Origin: Ganoderma boninense
Lineage: Eukaryota; Basidiomycota; Agaricomycetes; Polyporales; Polyporaceae
Direction of reading: 5' to 3'
Assembly: GCA_002900995.3 (NCBI GenBank)
Contig: CM035307.1
Span: 62,001 to 126,000, forward strand
DNA length: 64,000 nt
Shown here: piece by piece, positions 23,405-35,589 of the stretch
Layout of the letters: the number at the start of each line of letters is the position of its first letter
Position numbering within the stretch: the stretch's first letter is position 1
Position numbers and translations under genes: made by a program
The notes under the pieces: generated by a model
The model's input: the letters and a program-made list of their open reading frames with translations, nothing else
Databases searched by the model: none
What the model was told of the DNA's origin: nothing

Positions 23405-23720
23405 CCAAGTGACGCATGCGACGCAGAGCGACAGAGATCGGAGACGCAGAGAGACGCAGAGAGCGACGCAGAGAATGACGCATGCGGCGCAACGGAGACG
23501 AATTGAACGTGGTGTGAGACGCATGAGACGCATACGCATACGCAAAGGGACGCAGAGGCTGACGCAGAGGGACGCAGAGGTAGACGCAGAGGGACGAGAG
23601 GTAGACGCGAAGCGACGCAGGGTGCGATGCGAGTGAAGCAGACAGTCCAGTGACTGGCGCACAGAGTGACGCAAGCGACGCGACGACGAGGGACGCGAAT
23701 GGCGCAGAGAGCTAGGCGAG
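23405..23720. repeat. GACGCA-rich cluster 2 (densest)
   Basis: About twenty ACGCA words fall in 300 bases, often as GACGCAGAG or GACGCAGAGG with spacers of 0-12 bases, all on the plus strand. The strand is purine-rich. The spacing is irregular, so it is not a simple tandem repeat. Confidence 0.7.
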
Positions 23721-24219
23721 TTATGTACGCAGAGCCGCAACATATGCAGCAGGGACATCATGGGTTGTGGCTGTAATGATATCGAGAGCGAGGACCCTGG
23801 GCCTGCGTGCGCACAGCGAGATTTGTCTGCGAATGAACGTAGAGTACTTCCTGGCGGTGGTGTCTCGCCGTTCATCAAGGGGGTCTAAATTGTTTCATAT
23901 GGAGATGAAATGTTATAGTAAGTTCACGTATTGAGGGCAGGATGGGCAGTAAAACGACAATCGGGCCCTCGGGCGGCCGCCGGAGACTCTATTTCTCACC
24001 CTAGGTAAACCGATATCATTGACCCGGAGGAGCTCTGCTTGAAGCCTCTTCCGAGTCGAACCTCTCTCCCCTTGCTCTCTCCATCTTATCCTTAAGCTCG
24101 TCGGCCCAATTACTTCCTACCTACGCCTTACACAAGTGCTATACGCCATCTATTGCGTGAATACAGTGCCAAACCGTATAGCGCACCGTTTTCAAGTCCG
24201 TGCCGGTGACATGGAAGAC

Positions 24220-24350
24220 TGATGCTGAAGGACGCATGTGGACGCGAGCAGTGAACGTGAGCGACAGCGCAACAGACGCAAGTAACGACGCATCAGACGC
24301 GAGCACCAACGCAATGCGTCACGCTGCGTCGCTCTGCGCTGAAATATCTT
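24220..24350. repeat. GACGCA-rich cluster 3
   Basis: This is a shorter cluster of the same word (GACGCATGTGGACGCGAG, CAGACGCAAGTAACGACGCA), ending with inverted copies (TGCGTCACGCTGCGTCG) at about 24317-24333. Confidence 0.6.
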
Positions 24351-24464
24351 TGCCCTGTTACGCTTCAGCATGAATGTACTGATAGCCAAACACACTGGTG
24401 TTGGCGGGCACCCACCGAAGGCAACATGCGCAAGGAGGGACCGACGCAGAATACACATACACTA

Positions 24465-24912
24465 GTGCATGGATCCTTCGATCGATGTGATATCGCCAGC
24501 AGCGTGTCGAAATGCACGGAGTACAGATGCTGGGGGATCCGAGTCCGGTACATGGCTTCCTAGGATTCCACCAGTCCTAAACTGAACGGATATGTGCAAG
24601 TTAGCAGGAGAAGCGCAGATCGGCGTGGTTCGCCAGCTCCAATACTCGTCGGAAGAAAAATTATGGAGGAGAAACTTGAAGACGTACCTGGCGCTCGTGA
24701 ATAGAGCCACTACACTCTGCCTCCATGTGCCGCCAAAATGCTTCACATATTCCAGGATGCCCGCCAAGGACAGTATTCTCTGCTAAAGCCGCCCTAAAGT
24801 CGTATGTGTAGCGGGACAAGGATAGAAGGAGCGTGCGCGCCGGCGAAAAGCCGCCACTGGATTCTCCGGACGGAAGTCCAACTTGAGGTCCGGCGTCCAC
24901 GTCAGCCTGGAA
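24465..24912 (-). CDS. Unrecognised spliced ORF, C-terminal part
   Basis: Two exons fit consensus introns. About 24690-24912 follows an acceptor TTCCAG and ends CGCCAG before GTACGT; about 24465-24576 follows CCGTTCAG and ends at a stop after SIEGSMH. The product includes LLSLSRYTYDFRAALAENT, LGGHPGICEAFWRHMEAE and GGILGSHVPDSDPPASVLRA. I do not recognise the family. A donor GTGAGT upstream near 24976 suggests an earlier exon, but its in-phase frame has stops, so the start is unresolved. It lies between the two halves of the F-box/DDI1 duplication. Confidence 0.3.
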
Positions 24913-26103
24913 GAGAAGAACGATTTATGAGTCCATTTATTTAGCTACAAGCCCTTCATCAGTCTGATATGCACTCACCAGTTCTACTTATCAACTGGCC
25001 TCGAAAGGCGTCCTGCGCGGGTTGGCCGCGGTCGTGATGGTCGCGGTAAGCCGCGCGACTCGCCAGGCGCGGCGTCCGTGGCGAAGTTCACGTGCCTGTA
25101 CGTCACATTATCTCACACCCATGTGTGCGCAGCGTTGCTGAGACTCGGTCGCGCTCTCCTCCCAGCCTCAGCAGGTTAACGCGATCCACTGGTTCGAATG
25201 CGCGAACAATCTTTGTCTCGACTCTCAGAACGTGGATATCTGGTCTCCAATGTCATGACGCTCTTCCCTTGAGAACGAGAAACAATGGAGAAGACAACCC
25301 GAACTAAACTCGCAAACAGTGCCCCGATTGAGATGTGAAGAACACCATTCTTAATGCCGCTGCCACTTGGTACGTCCTATTGCACTATCCCTTTCGCTCA
25401 CGGATGTAATGAACCTCCAAAGCGATTATACCCTCCACTTCGTGAACTTCGACGTCGAACGCCCTGCAGTTCGAGTTCGTCACCGGTTCAAACCACGCAC
25501 ATCCGAAGGTATGTAGCTCCATCTTCCAAGTCCTCGCACACCGGATATACCTCCAATAAATTTGCTTAGCAAACCTGCTAACAGTTAGCCCACCCACCGC
25601 AGACATTCGTTAGCCTGTACGCTGCTTACCGCGCCCTACCAAGACTGAGGGACTACCGTTCAACTTCCTCCCCTCAGACGACCTCACCCTTCAAGTCAAC
25701 TCACAATCCTTTTCCTTCAGTTAGAATCTACATGCAAGGAAGCCGTGTGCTGATTTTTCGCCCAGGAATTCGAGACTGCCTCGATAGGTGGTCCGGGACA
25801 TGGACAAGAGCCATCGCTGTTAGCCGGGGAAGGAATATTTGCGTAGATTTTCACGTCGAGATATGGTATGGTATGGTATGTATTTCCCAGCGCAGACCCA
25901 CTTGTCGGGATAGTTACGCAAGAGCACAATCCGCAGACGCATGCCGGCTAATTCTCAGCAGACGCGGGGTTGCCTTCCTCCGAGTTCCTGAATCTGCGTG
26001 GACGGGTCGGTACACACAGTGTATGGCGTCAAGGAGCGGGCCTCCGTTTCGCCCTCCGGCCGCCGACAGCGACGTGAGCTGAGACTCCGTCTTCGTCTTC
26101 CCT
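24913..26103. other. Intergenic, with a TGGTA microsatellite
   Basis: No gene is supported. A short tandem run of ATGGT/TGGTA (about three units) lies at 25863-25880. Confidence 0.4.
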
Positions 26104-26409
26104 TCATCGTCTAGGTCGACACGTACCCCTAATGTAATCCTGTGATTGGATTGGCCTTGGACACCGAAGATTCACAGATGTGTATCGAGGCCCCCATCGG
26201 ACCCACGGTCGAAAGTGTGATTTGGCCTTGAGCAGGTCGCATGGACCAACTGTCTGGCCTCGATTCTCGAGTTCCACGCAGCGGAGGAGCATGGTGCTCC
26301 GGGGATGAAGGTCGCGGCAAGTGAGGGCGAAGCGGTAGAGCGTAGCCCTGCTGTTGGAGGAGTGGTCGACCAACGTTTCGATGATCTTCCAGGGAAGCGC
26401 GAGACACAT
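26104..26409 (-). pseudogene. Truncated F-box gene (second half of the F-box/DDI1 duplication)
   Basis: It starts MCLALPWKIIETLVDHSSNS, clearly paralogous to the F-box/WD40 gene start (MCLALPWEVLERVIDHSAGH), followed by FALTCRDLHPRSTM. After roughly 65 residues the homology fades, and none of the later exons or the WD40 part follows. It lies just downstream of DDI1 on the same strand, mirroring the first copy, where F-box is intact and DDI1 decayed. Confidence 0.7.
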
Positions 26410-26791
26410 TGTGGGTAATGGTGAAGCAAGGGCATTCAGAGACGCAGTGGAGGATATGGGATCGGGATTCAGGAGAGAAGATGAGACCAAGGCTCAAACA
26501 TTGAGTTCCTGGCTGTGAGAGTGCACGCGTCGCCGGAAGAACCAGCGTTGATTGCACGTGGTGGACGGCATCGTCGCGATATCAGCGCAGTGGGTGGAAT
26601 CCGGCGGAGACCCACCAACATACCGTAACACTACATTCCAACATTACATTTTCGTCGCAGACTTTGTTCGCGCTACAGCAGCAGCACTTGTCTAAGTATG
26701 TTACACCATGGCAGTACTTCGTCGTAAGGTCCGCGCCCGTGCGCACAACGCCTTTCCACAACGTTCATCCCGACCCGCGTTTTCAACACCG
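26410..26791. other. Spacer between F-box fragment and DDI1 3' end
   Basis: Short blocks match the equivalent spacer at 20967-21296 (for example GCGCACAACG and CACAACGTTCAT-like words). No gene is seen. Confidence 0.45.
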
Positions 26792-28566
26792 TTACTGGAA
26801 CAGCAGCGACGCCGCGACGTCCACATTCCCCCCCGCCGCGTCTAGAAGCGCGACCGCATGCTCCCTCGTCGCACCCAGACCCACCAACATCCCGATCTTG
26901 TCCTCCGGATGCCCGCTCTGCGCCGGGGGCGACGCCGCAGGCTGGCCCCCGAGTGGGCCTCCCCTTCCCACAGCTGCTGCACCGGTCGGCGCAGGCGCGG
27001 CCCCGAGCGTGTTCCCCGCGCCAGGGAACGAGGCGTGCCCCCCCGATCCCAACCCCGATCCCGACGCGGTCGCAGCGGCGGCCTCCGCCTCCGCCTCGGG
27101 GTTGCGCGCCTTGTCCGGGAGCTCGTGCTCGGCGAGGAACGAGACCTCGCGGCCCTGGATGCGGAGCACGTTCTTCTCGAGGTCGATGCACGCCTGGTGC
27201 GCCTTGAGCATGTCGAGCCCGAAGAGCAGGTCGACCGCGCGGCCCTCCATGATCGTGAACGAGCACGGGAGGTGCAGGTCCGCGAGCTTCAGCTGCGCGC
27301 TGTGCACGCGCCCCAGGATGCGCGCCGTGCCGACGCCCTGCGCGATGCCCGAGAAGCGGCGGTCGAGCAGGCGCATGATGCTGGAGTGGAGCGGAGCGGG
27401 GAGAGTGGAGAAAGAAGGACGCAAAGGGGGGAGGGGGAGCGCTGAGTGTGCGGACGGGACGGCAGGATGGGAGCAGGGCAGCACTCACCCACACGCTTCT
27501 GCGGTCTCCGGGCTCACTGGATCATGAAGGCCAAGTGGTGAGGAGGCGGGCGGTCGGCCGCAAGATGAAGAACGCGGAACGTACTGATAGTCGATTGTGC
27601 GCCGCTATCCACGAACGCCTTGACCGGGTGTCCATTCACCTCTACGGGTATACTGCGCCCCCCCTTATCAGAATCCACGTTGACGTGGGCCCAAAGCAGG
27701 AACATACTAAAGCATCGTCACCCGCCCGAAAAACTCGGGCGAGTACTCGAGCGCGTGCTCCAAATTGTCGAGCACGGCCTGCTGCTGGATGGCCTCCTCG
27801 ATCTTCCGCTGCGCGTCCAGGCTGAACGGGTCCGCCTCGAGGAGCATGCGCTCGCGGTCAGCTTCGTTTTGGGCCTCCATGTGCCGCTGGCGGGTTTGGC
27901 GGATGAGCTCTGCGAACCGGGCCGGGTTGTGTTGTGCTGCGTCCAGGATCTCCGGCTGCGTCTGCGTGTCCGAAGCGCAAGTATAGCGATAGGGACAGCG
28001 TTACCGTGAATCAAACGAGTTCCCGGGGTCTGAAAGAGAACAGCGGGAAGGGAGACGAAGCACGCACCTGCCGTAGCTGCGCCATGAGCTGGGGGTCCCC
28101 GAGGATCTGTAGCCGCATCATCTCCGCGTCCTGCTCGACGGCCCTGCAGCCCACAAACGACCCCTCATCGCACCCATTTTCTGCCATTAGATAGGATGAT
28201 ATATGGGGAACGCACCGGCTTGCGCCTGGGACGTGGACCTTCCTCCGGAGCAAGAGAATCGACTTCTCGCCGACGCCACACTGGGCCATCGTCGCTTTTG
28301 GGTTGTTCAGGTCGCGCTCCTCGTACGAGAGGCTCTGCTCGCTGACGGGTATCCCTGACTTCAACAGCGGCGTGAATTAGCAGCTGAGGCAAACCAAAGT
28401 GGCGGGGGGGGGGGTGAAGAGAGAAAGAGAGGAAGAGAGCGAAGGCGCCATCGGGCGGCGAGCGTACCTCTGCCTCGAGGAGGGCCATGACATTTTCGAG
28501 CTCCATGTTGGGATCGATCTCGACGGTAAACGTCCCGCCGAGGTCGGTGACGAACGTGAGCTCCAT
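26792..28566 (-). CDS. DDI1: DDI1, ubiquitin-receptor aspartic protease, intact
   Basis: Ddi1 is a proteasome shuttle and retroviral-type aspartic protease that cleaves or delivers ubiquitinated clients. Seven exons splice in phase: complement(26792-27380, 27489-27516, 27585-27652, 27708-27961, 28068-28143, 28216-28358, 28468-28566), 418 aa, close to yeast Ddi1. Residues 1-75 are the ubiquitin-like domain (MELTFVTDLGGTFTVEIDP). A helical domain follows (IEEAIQQQAVLDNLEHALEY). The catalytic motif AFVDSGAQSTIM is assembled across the exon 5/6 junction. Next comes the protease flap and C-terminal half (MEGRAVDLLFGLDMLKAHQA). After an Ala/Gly-rich linker the C-terminus is a UBA domain (IGMLVGLGATREHAVALLDA) ending SLLFQ. 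Exon 6 is only 28 nt. The gene abuts the macrosatellite. Confidence 0.93.
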
Positions 28567-29410
28567 GTCGAGGTCGGCTGCGAAGGATCGGGTCAAGTGG
28601 CAGGTGAGAGAGCGGGAGAAAGGGCAGGTGTGGCGCCGTCGATCGAGCGACAACAGAGAACGCGCGCGAAACCAAGAGCTTTGTGCACGCGGTAGTGTAC
28701 GCAATGGCCCGTGGTCGAGATGCGAGAGCCCGGGGAGATGGGAGTACGATGAAGAGGGCTCCACGTCGTCGGAAAGTAAGAGAAGAGGAAGCGGGCCCGG
28801 CGCGCGACAGGTGCGCGAGCTTATTTATTTGGCAGCCAGCTGCAGCTTGCGTATTCCCCGCCTTACGCGTCCCGTCCTGTCGTCCTCGGTCCTCCCGCTT
28901 TGTCAATGTGCGAGCTCGACGCCTAGCATGGGCGGCACATGCTTACTGTACCCTGGCTCGATGACAGAGCAATGGAGAGGGCGGTCAAGGCTCGGAATGT
29001 GCGAGAACATGCAAGAGGGCTCCCAAGAGCGTAGCGCTGCAGCCCAGGAACGTAACGCGCGCGGCGAAATGGTTGCGCGATGCGTCGGACTTAACATGAA
29101 ATACATACTGTATCCTCGTGCACGAGCGACTGCATCGAAAAACGTGGCTGCCCACGGACGCGAAGGGCGGTTCACAACGTCGACCGACAACGCCGCGACT
29201 CATTGAAAGTACAATATACAAGCCGCTACCAGTCAATTGTGTCAACTGTACAACGCGCTGTCCAGCAGCGCACAGAGAACTCAGCCGTGCGACGACCGTT
29301 TGCTCGGTAAACGGCTCCTATACGACGACCTGCATGCGCGGGTCAGCCAATACACAACCAGACGCAAGTGTGCCCACAGTGCACACTGCAGGCACAGCGT
29401 AAGCAAGTAC

Positions 29411-30347
29411 TCACATCCGCGACGCGCCACTGCGCACATTCGACAAATTCGACATGTTCGACATCAGCGCGCTCTCCAGCGCCGACTGCGACAAGCTCGC
29501 GTCTGCCACAGCGAAGATTCGGGTCAACGACGGCTGGCACGCGGCAGGTACAAAAAACAAACCACTAACCACTGATGTCGCTGAAGCTCGACGCCTCGCT
29601 CCCCGACGGCGTCCCCGCGGCGAGGTCTCTATGGATCGCCCTTCCGTGCACCGTCTGCCCCCGCGCGCTGCCCGGCGACAGCGCAGGCGGGGACGACGTC
29701 TTCTCCGGGGTGGCCAGGTGTCGTCCGATGGGCATCGGCGACGTCATGCCCGTGGGCGACTGGGGTCCGAGTGCGAGTGCGAGTTCGACCGCGACTGTGA
29801 CTGTGACTGCGACTGCGACTGCGACTGCGACGAGAGCGACTGCGACTGCGACGCAGACCGCTGGGGGTTCCGGTACACGCTCGAGTGCGCACTCTGGCTT
29901 GCGCCGTAGCCCTGGCTGTGGTGCCGCTGGTGACCGTGACCGAGGCTGTGGACGCTCTGCGTACCCGGGCTGGCCGCTGGGTACTGGTACTGGTACGGGT
30001 ATGCGTACTGCTGGGACTGGGCCTGGGGCGACGGGATCGACGGGATCGACCCTTGCGGCGAGTCGACGCTCGCACTCGACAGGCTCTGATTCCTCTCCCT
30101 CTCCTTCTCCCTCTCCCTCCCGACGCTCGACGACGACAGCGACGCGCCCAGCCCCGACGGCGGCAGCCTCCCCCTCTGCTTCCTGCCCGCGCCCGCGCTC
30201 CCGTTCGCGCGAGCGGCGACGGGGTCCGCAACGAGCCCGAGCGCGTCCTTCGTCATCAGCCTCTCCAAGTCCCGCAGCTTCTGCGCCAGCGCCTCCTGCT
30301 TCTCCACCTCGTCCGCCTTCCTCGCCTCCTCGTCGCTCTCGGTCCTC
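29411..30347 (-). CDS. Ser-rich protein gene, 3' part (repeat copy A, frameshifted, runs into gap)
   Basis: The last exon is 29411-29502 (ends at TGA) and the preceding exon is 29570 to the gap. Intron boundaries are as in copy C. Against copy C one G is missing in a homopolymer near 29763, which breaks the frame; elsewhere there are real amino-acid differences (KADEVEKQ for KADETEKQ, YAYPYQYQYP for YAFPYQNQYP) and a longer QSQSQS run (about 29800-29840). So this copy diverged earlier than B and C in this part. Function unknown. Confidence 0.5.
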
Positions 30348-30447
30348 NNNNNNNNNNNNNNNNNNNNNNNNNNNNNNNNNNNNNNNNNNNNNNNNNNNNN
30401 NNNNNNNNNNNNNNNNNNNNNNNNNNNNNNNNNNNNNNNNNNNNNNN
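30348..30447. other. Assembly gap (100 N) inside macrosatellite copy A
   Basis: The run is exactly 100 N. Comparison with copy B shows that about 3.8 kb (B 38405-42229) is missing here. Confidence 0.95.
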
Positions 30448-33400
30448 ACCACGGAGAGCATGTGGGAAGCGACTCAAGAGTGCCATGAGCGGACCTGGAA
30501 TTGGGGACGAGGACGACGGTGACGCGCCGGGTTCTGTCGAGATGTTTGTTCGCGGCCGGGGCGCACAAAGCCGGAGAACGCCAGCACGGCGAGGACGGCA
30601 TGCACCGCCGGTTCGATGAACACGGTAAGGTGGGACTTTACCAATATGACGTGGCGGCGATCATTCGAGCTGACGGGGTGAGCTCGATGAAGGAAACCTG
30701 CACCGGATCGGACGCGGCAGCTGGAACGGCAGCCTGGCTCGCGTTGAGCAGAGGCCATATGCGAGCCGAGACGGGAACGGGACGGACGGGAGGGACGGGG
30801 ATGTCGGGTCAGCACGATGTAAGCTACAGGCAGGAGGAGTTGTACTGCACATATATTTTCGGTTCCGCCCTAACTGTGTGCGTTGGCACCACCCCCACAT
30901 TGCGGTGCCCGCTTTGGTTTCGGGACTCGGAAGGCCACACAATGTGTTACGCGCATTCGAGAACGTGCGCAGGCATTGGACGACCCCGAAGCTAGGCCCC
31001 CGGACACCTATTACCGCAGGTTAGTCACCCGCCCGGCCACCGGCAGAGCGACGTATCTGGATCCGGGCCTCAACGCGCCGACTTCGATCCACTGGAACGG
31101 GGTGGGCGCTCGAGAATGAGCGGGAGATGCGTCGGACGAGGGCACCGCGGAGATCGTCCTCGGACGAGAAGACCTGTGTAGGAAAGCGATCAGCGCGGTA
31201 GCGTCACTCGTGGTGGCAGAGTCGAACGCACGGACGTTGACAGAGGTTGGCGTCGCCATAGAGGTTCGGCGATCCTCTGGATACTCGTCGGCCGGTACGG
31301 ACAGATCAGCGAGAGATTGACGACGGAGAGGGGTGGAACTAGACTCACGGCGGTAAATTCAATTATAATGAACTTGCCGTTGCGTGAAAGGGTCGGTGGG
31401 TGTCCTTCGAGATCGCTGAAGACTCCATGTTAGATCTGGTACTGGGCGCGGAACCCAAGCAGTTCACCTGGCATACTCGAGACCGGGTTCGGACGCGCCC
31501 TTGGGCAGGTCGCAGGACGCGTGGCGAAAACCCAGAAGTATAAGTAGGACCACAGGTCATCGGGCCACAATACGGAATCCTCAAGATTAATGACGCAGAC
31601 AGCTTCCGAATGCGTGGCGCAGCCCGGATCTGTGCCCTGATAGGCCCGGCTCTTGTAGTAGGACACTCGAGGCGGGAGGTCGGCATGCTCGTGAGTCCGC
31701 CGCGTGGCTCTCTGCGTATACGGCTAATTTATGGACGCAGGTCCCGGGCAATGCCGGCGCACGCGAACGGACTCAAGGACATCGAGGTCCTGTGGCTCGG
31801 ACGACGACGATGGGGCGGTGGCACCCAAGTCTAGACGTTCATTCCTCACGCCGGCAGTCGACCACGACCGGAGAATGCCCAGCGCGACTGCGAGGAACGC
31901 GTATGCGAGACTGATATACGGGCAGGATACACGGACTTACGGAGAATCAACGCGGTCGCGGCGGACGAGACCGCACTCGGCAGGCTGGTCCCGACCCGAC
32001 ATCGACTACTGGAGTAAAGCCGGTATCGCAGCCTGGCCAGCGGATCAGTAGAGGCGGATGTGCGAGTGATTCCGGCGCACCGATGACCCTGGGAACGAGA
32101 ACGGGAACAACGGGTGGGGTCAGCACGGGAGAGTAGGTACGAGCCGAGTGATGCATATGAACTGACCACAATATATTTGGTGCTCCCCAGACGTCGTCGG
32201 CGGTCGCGTGTCCACTGCGGGGCCGCTCAGCAGGCACGAGTACACGGACTACAGAGATCGTGCCGACTGACGAACCCCAGCCGCGGATACCTGTTGCCGC
32301 ATGTCAGCCATCAGCCCGTGCACCGGTGAGGCACGTACCTGGACTCTAATCCATCCCGCCTCGCGTAAAACCACGATCCATCGGGAACCGGACGCGATAC
32401 TCGAGAAGGAGCGGGAGATTGCGGTCGGGACAACAGCCCCAGAAAATAGTCGGGGTGGATGCACGGACAGACGAGATCTGTGTGCAAAGCGTATCAGCGG
32501 ACCCTCTCTCGTGACAACAGACCGGACGCACGGACGCTGGGGTGACGGACGTCAGAGCTTGGCATCGCAATGAGGTTCAGGATCCATCTGGACACTCGTC
32601 GGCCGGACGGAGAGATCAGACGGAGATTGAGATTTGAGGGCGGAGCTAGACTCACGAATTGCGTACCAGGTAAGTTTGATTGATATGGGACTTGGCGTTG
32701 CGCGAAGGCCGGCGGGCGTCCGAGCTGACCAAAGGGTCGATGTTAGATCTAGGTACCCCAACTTGGGCTCGCAAGCAGCTCACCGAGCATACTGAGAGGC
32801 CCACGGAAGAGGCTGCCGGCGATCAAACCGTGGGCTCGGGCAGCAAAGGTGGTGGGCTGGTACCGAGAGTTGCGAGTGGGGTCGGTCGGCTCGGAGATGC
32901 GGGGAAGACGGCAGTCGAAGGTCCGGGACTGTGCGCTGCGGTTGGAGAAGAGAAGGACAAGTAGTTGGGAGGAGGAGTGGGGCGACTCGGAGAGGTGGGG
33001 AGTTGTTGCAGTCCATCTCCGGCAGGCTTTTGTAGCGAGAGGGTGGCCGTGCGCGAGATGGTACGCCCGAGACGTCGTACGTGCGGGCGGCGGTCGCGCT
33101 ACGCGCATGTTCCGGACTTACCACAGAGTTCACAGAGAAACCCAAAATCAAGCATCACGCGCGCGCCGTGAGGGAACCGGCTCTATCGGCGAGACAGTGC
33201 AGCGGTCGCAACGTAGCACGGCTTGGATGGACCTCATTGCACAGAGTGCCGAGAGGAAGGATGTGGCTTTAGCCACTTCTTCGGAAGACGGCCCCGCTCG
33301 GGTAAGTATTGCGCGGTCTCCGCCTTGCCTAGCGAGCGTCCCTTTCGTGCTGATCGCATCCTCGCTTCGGTTATTGTCGTCAGGCCAGCGCTCTGGGCGG

Positions 33401-34631
33401 AAATCGAGACTGTGAGTACAGTTTCGCATTTTGGAGCTATTCCGCCGTGTCTGCACACCCACCCATGGCAGACGAGTTCGGACTTGGAGTTCCGTGCAAC
33501 ATTGCAATGCCTCGAGTCGTGAATTTTGCTCACCATCTTGTTGTCATTTCGGAGCAGCCTCAGTTCGCTGGCTCAGAGCTCACCAGCTATAGTATTAATT
33601 TCTTGTTCAATACTGTAGGTAGCAATTGGCAAAAAATGCGGGAACCCATGCATTGCAGACCAGGTTCCCCAGTATGCTTGTTATGCGCGTGCCGGAGTGG
33701 CACGCCGTGTTGTCATGTTGATACTGCATATATTAATTACCTGCTTTCCGACACTTGGAAATAATTCAATGAAGCCTTGTTGGCAGATTACCGGTCGAGT
33801 GCGAGACCACATATATCCAAGGTAAGCTGCACTATTATCTCCGTCCCATGATGTTTTGAACTGAGCCAGCTTTACGTGCGACGCCATGCAAATGAAATAT
33901 TCTAGTCATAATTCCGTGTGGAGGACAGATTTGCTCCCTTCAGATCCTCGTCTCTGCCATCCTCGACCATCCCTCGAGTCCTGCCTGACAGTTCCGCGAC
34001 TCTCCTAATAGTCAATCCATGGCCCAGTGCTGTGAACGGTGCAAATTTGGATGTAATTGAGGCATCAGCATTTGTTCGGATTAGGATGCCCGATACAAAT
34101 TCATGGGGTGTAATTTCGGACCCCAGCTAATATCATCATGACAGTTTGCTCTGGGCTTACGGCCACACGGAGGCTTGAAGACTCCGTGCCCCAAAATTCA
34201 CGGAGGAAAATAAGTGCGCAACAATCAGGCAATGCAATATTCGGATACGTTTCTCCGTCCGGGAGGATGAACGTTGAGGGGGGTCAAGGTCCGGCACGCA
34301 GTGATCGGAAAGGTACTTACCGCGGCAAGCGAAAAGGCTCCACGTTGCATGCCTGCTGGCCTGTGCACACTCGGACGATGCTGGATTTATCGGAAGGGTA
34401 TATTACATTATACTGGTAACACCTCGACACCTTTTCGCTTCCCCCCCTCCCCGCCGTCATTCCATCCTACTCACCATACCTCTGTGCTCATCTCACTGCT
34501 CGTCGCATCACCCCGTCATCCTGGCTCGACATACATTATGCTAGTGTATGCTCATCTCTCACCCCCTACATATCCACAGCACACCGTACTTACATCAAGC
34601 TGCAGCTTCAAGCACCCTGTTCGCGCTTAGG

Positions 34632-35279
34632 ATGCTGCATGGCCGCGCAGCTCCAGGCTTCAAAGCTGTTTGCAAGCTCGGACGTGTCAGTGATGGCATA
34701 ATTGTGAGTAGCTTTTAGCTCAATTATGTACCAGTCGCGGAGTTGATCCTGCACACTGCACATCACGTGTGGGTACTCCGTCCAAAGACTGTGCTCACAA
34801 CCACTGCTCTATTAGAGTCCTGCCAACCAAGACTTGATGCGCACATCGAAGATACTATGGAGCTCGGAGCGCGGCTGAAGACTTCAGCAAATGTGCCGCC
34901 ACCAGTTTGGTATGTATTGCCATGAGATATTTGAATTACTTCTATACTAATGGGGCTTATGCTCAAGTTGTTATCGCATGCCGTCGACGACGACACCTGC
35001 AGACTGGGGCCGGGAACTTGGGCGGATGCACACGCTATCTTGGATGGCCACCCATTGAGCATGTACGTATGATTGCGAGGGTTCTGAGTGGCCCTCAAGC
35101 TGTCGTCGAGACCCGCGCACGGCGTCTCAGAAGGTCACACGGTGAGGACGCCGCGAGTCTGGATGCTTACGACGAGGTACGTGCTGTCTGTATGATATGG
35201 GATGCTTTACTTACTCACGCGGTCTGCGGTATTTAGACAGGAGCGGCCCGAAGACATGGCGAGCAGACGGGGAGGATGA
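34632..35279 (+). pseudogene. Candidate multi-exon gene in repeat copy A, frameshifted allele
   Basis: This is the counterpart of the candidate gene at 46467-47186. It has the same start (MLHGRAAPGFKAVCKLGRV) and the same splice sites (GTGAGTAGC, TATTAG, GTATGT, CTCAAG, GTACGT, CTCAG, GTACGT, TTTAG). Exon 2 has one extra base, leading to a stop (SSERG then TGA), exon 3 lacks about 95 bases, and exon 4 has TGA where B has TTA (near 35143). The splice signals are kept while exon sequence has drifted. Confidence 0.3.
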
Positions 35280-35589
35280 GACAGCAGTGGCAGCAGGACA
35301 GGGGAGGTTGCAGAAAGGCGAGGGTGGAGCGGGACCGGGCGGAATGATCTCAGAGAAGGTACGCACACTTACCTGGAGCACGGAGATGTGGGCGAGAGGC
35401 TGGTGGGAGACAGATGGGGCAGACGCGGTCGAGGTCGAGCAGAAGGACGAGGTGTGGCAGGTGGAGTTGCGGGCTAGCACTCTGTTCTGGCGCGGGCGGC
35501 CCGGCAGCGGGAGCGATGGCAGAATGGGAGCGCAAGGGTACGCACCTTGTCTGAATGCAGGACGGGAGTCGGGAGACGCATGTGTGCGT

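Larger units (their letters stand above)
22191..24464. other. Gene-free stretch with GACGCA-rich clusters
   Basis: Up to about 22500 the sequence still aligns with the DDI1 upstream region (for example TGCGAGCTCGA at 22463 and at 28909). After that no gene is recognised. Three hexamer-rich clusters are listed separately. Confidence 0.5.

Noticed and set aside
23405..23720. GACGCA cluster considered as a CRISPR-like array
   Set aside because: Spacing is irregular, there is no constant repeat-spacer structure, and the genome is eukaryotic.
26673..27494. Minus-strand 273-codon ORF overlapping DDI1 exon 7
   Set aside because: It is in a different frame from the protease/UBA homology and has no domain. 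The DDI1 frame is supported by seven in-phase exons.
27585..27652. DSGA motif read as a retrotransposon protease
   Set aside because: It lies between a ubiquitin-like and a UBA domain with host-type introns and no reverse transcriptase nearby, so it is DDI1.
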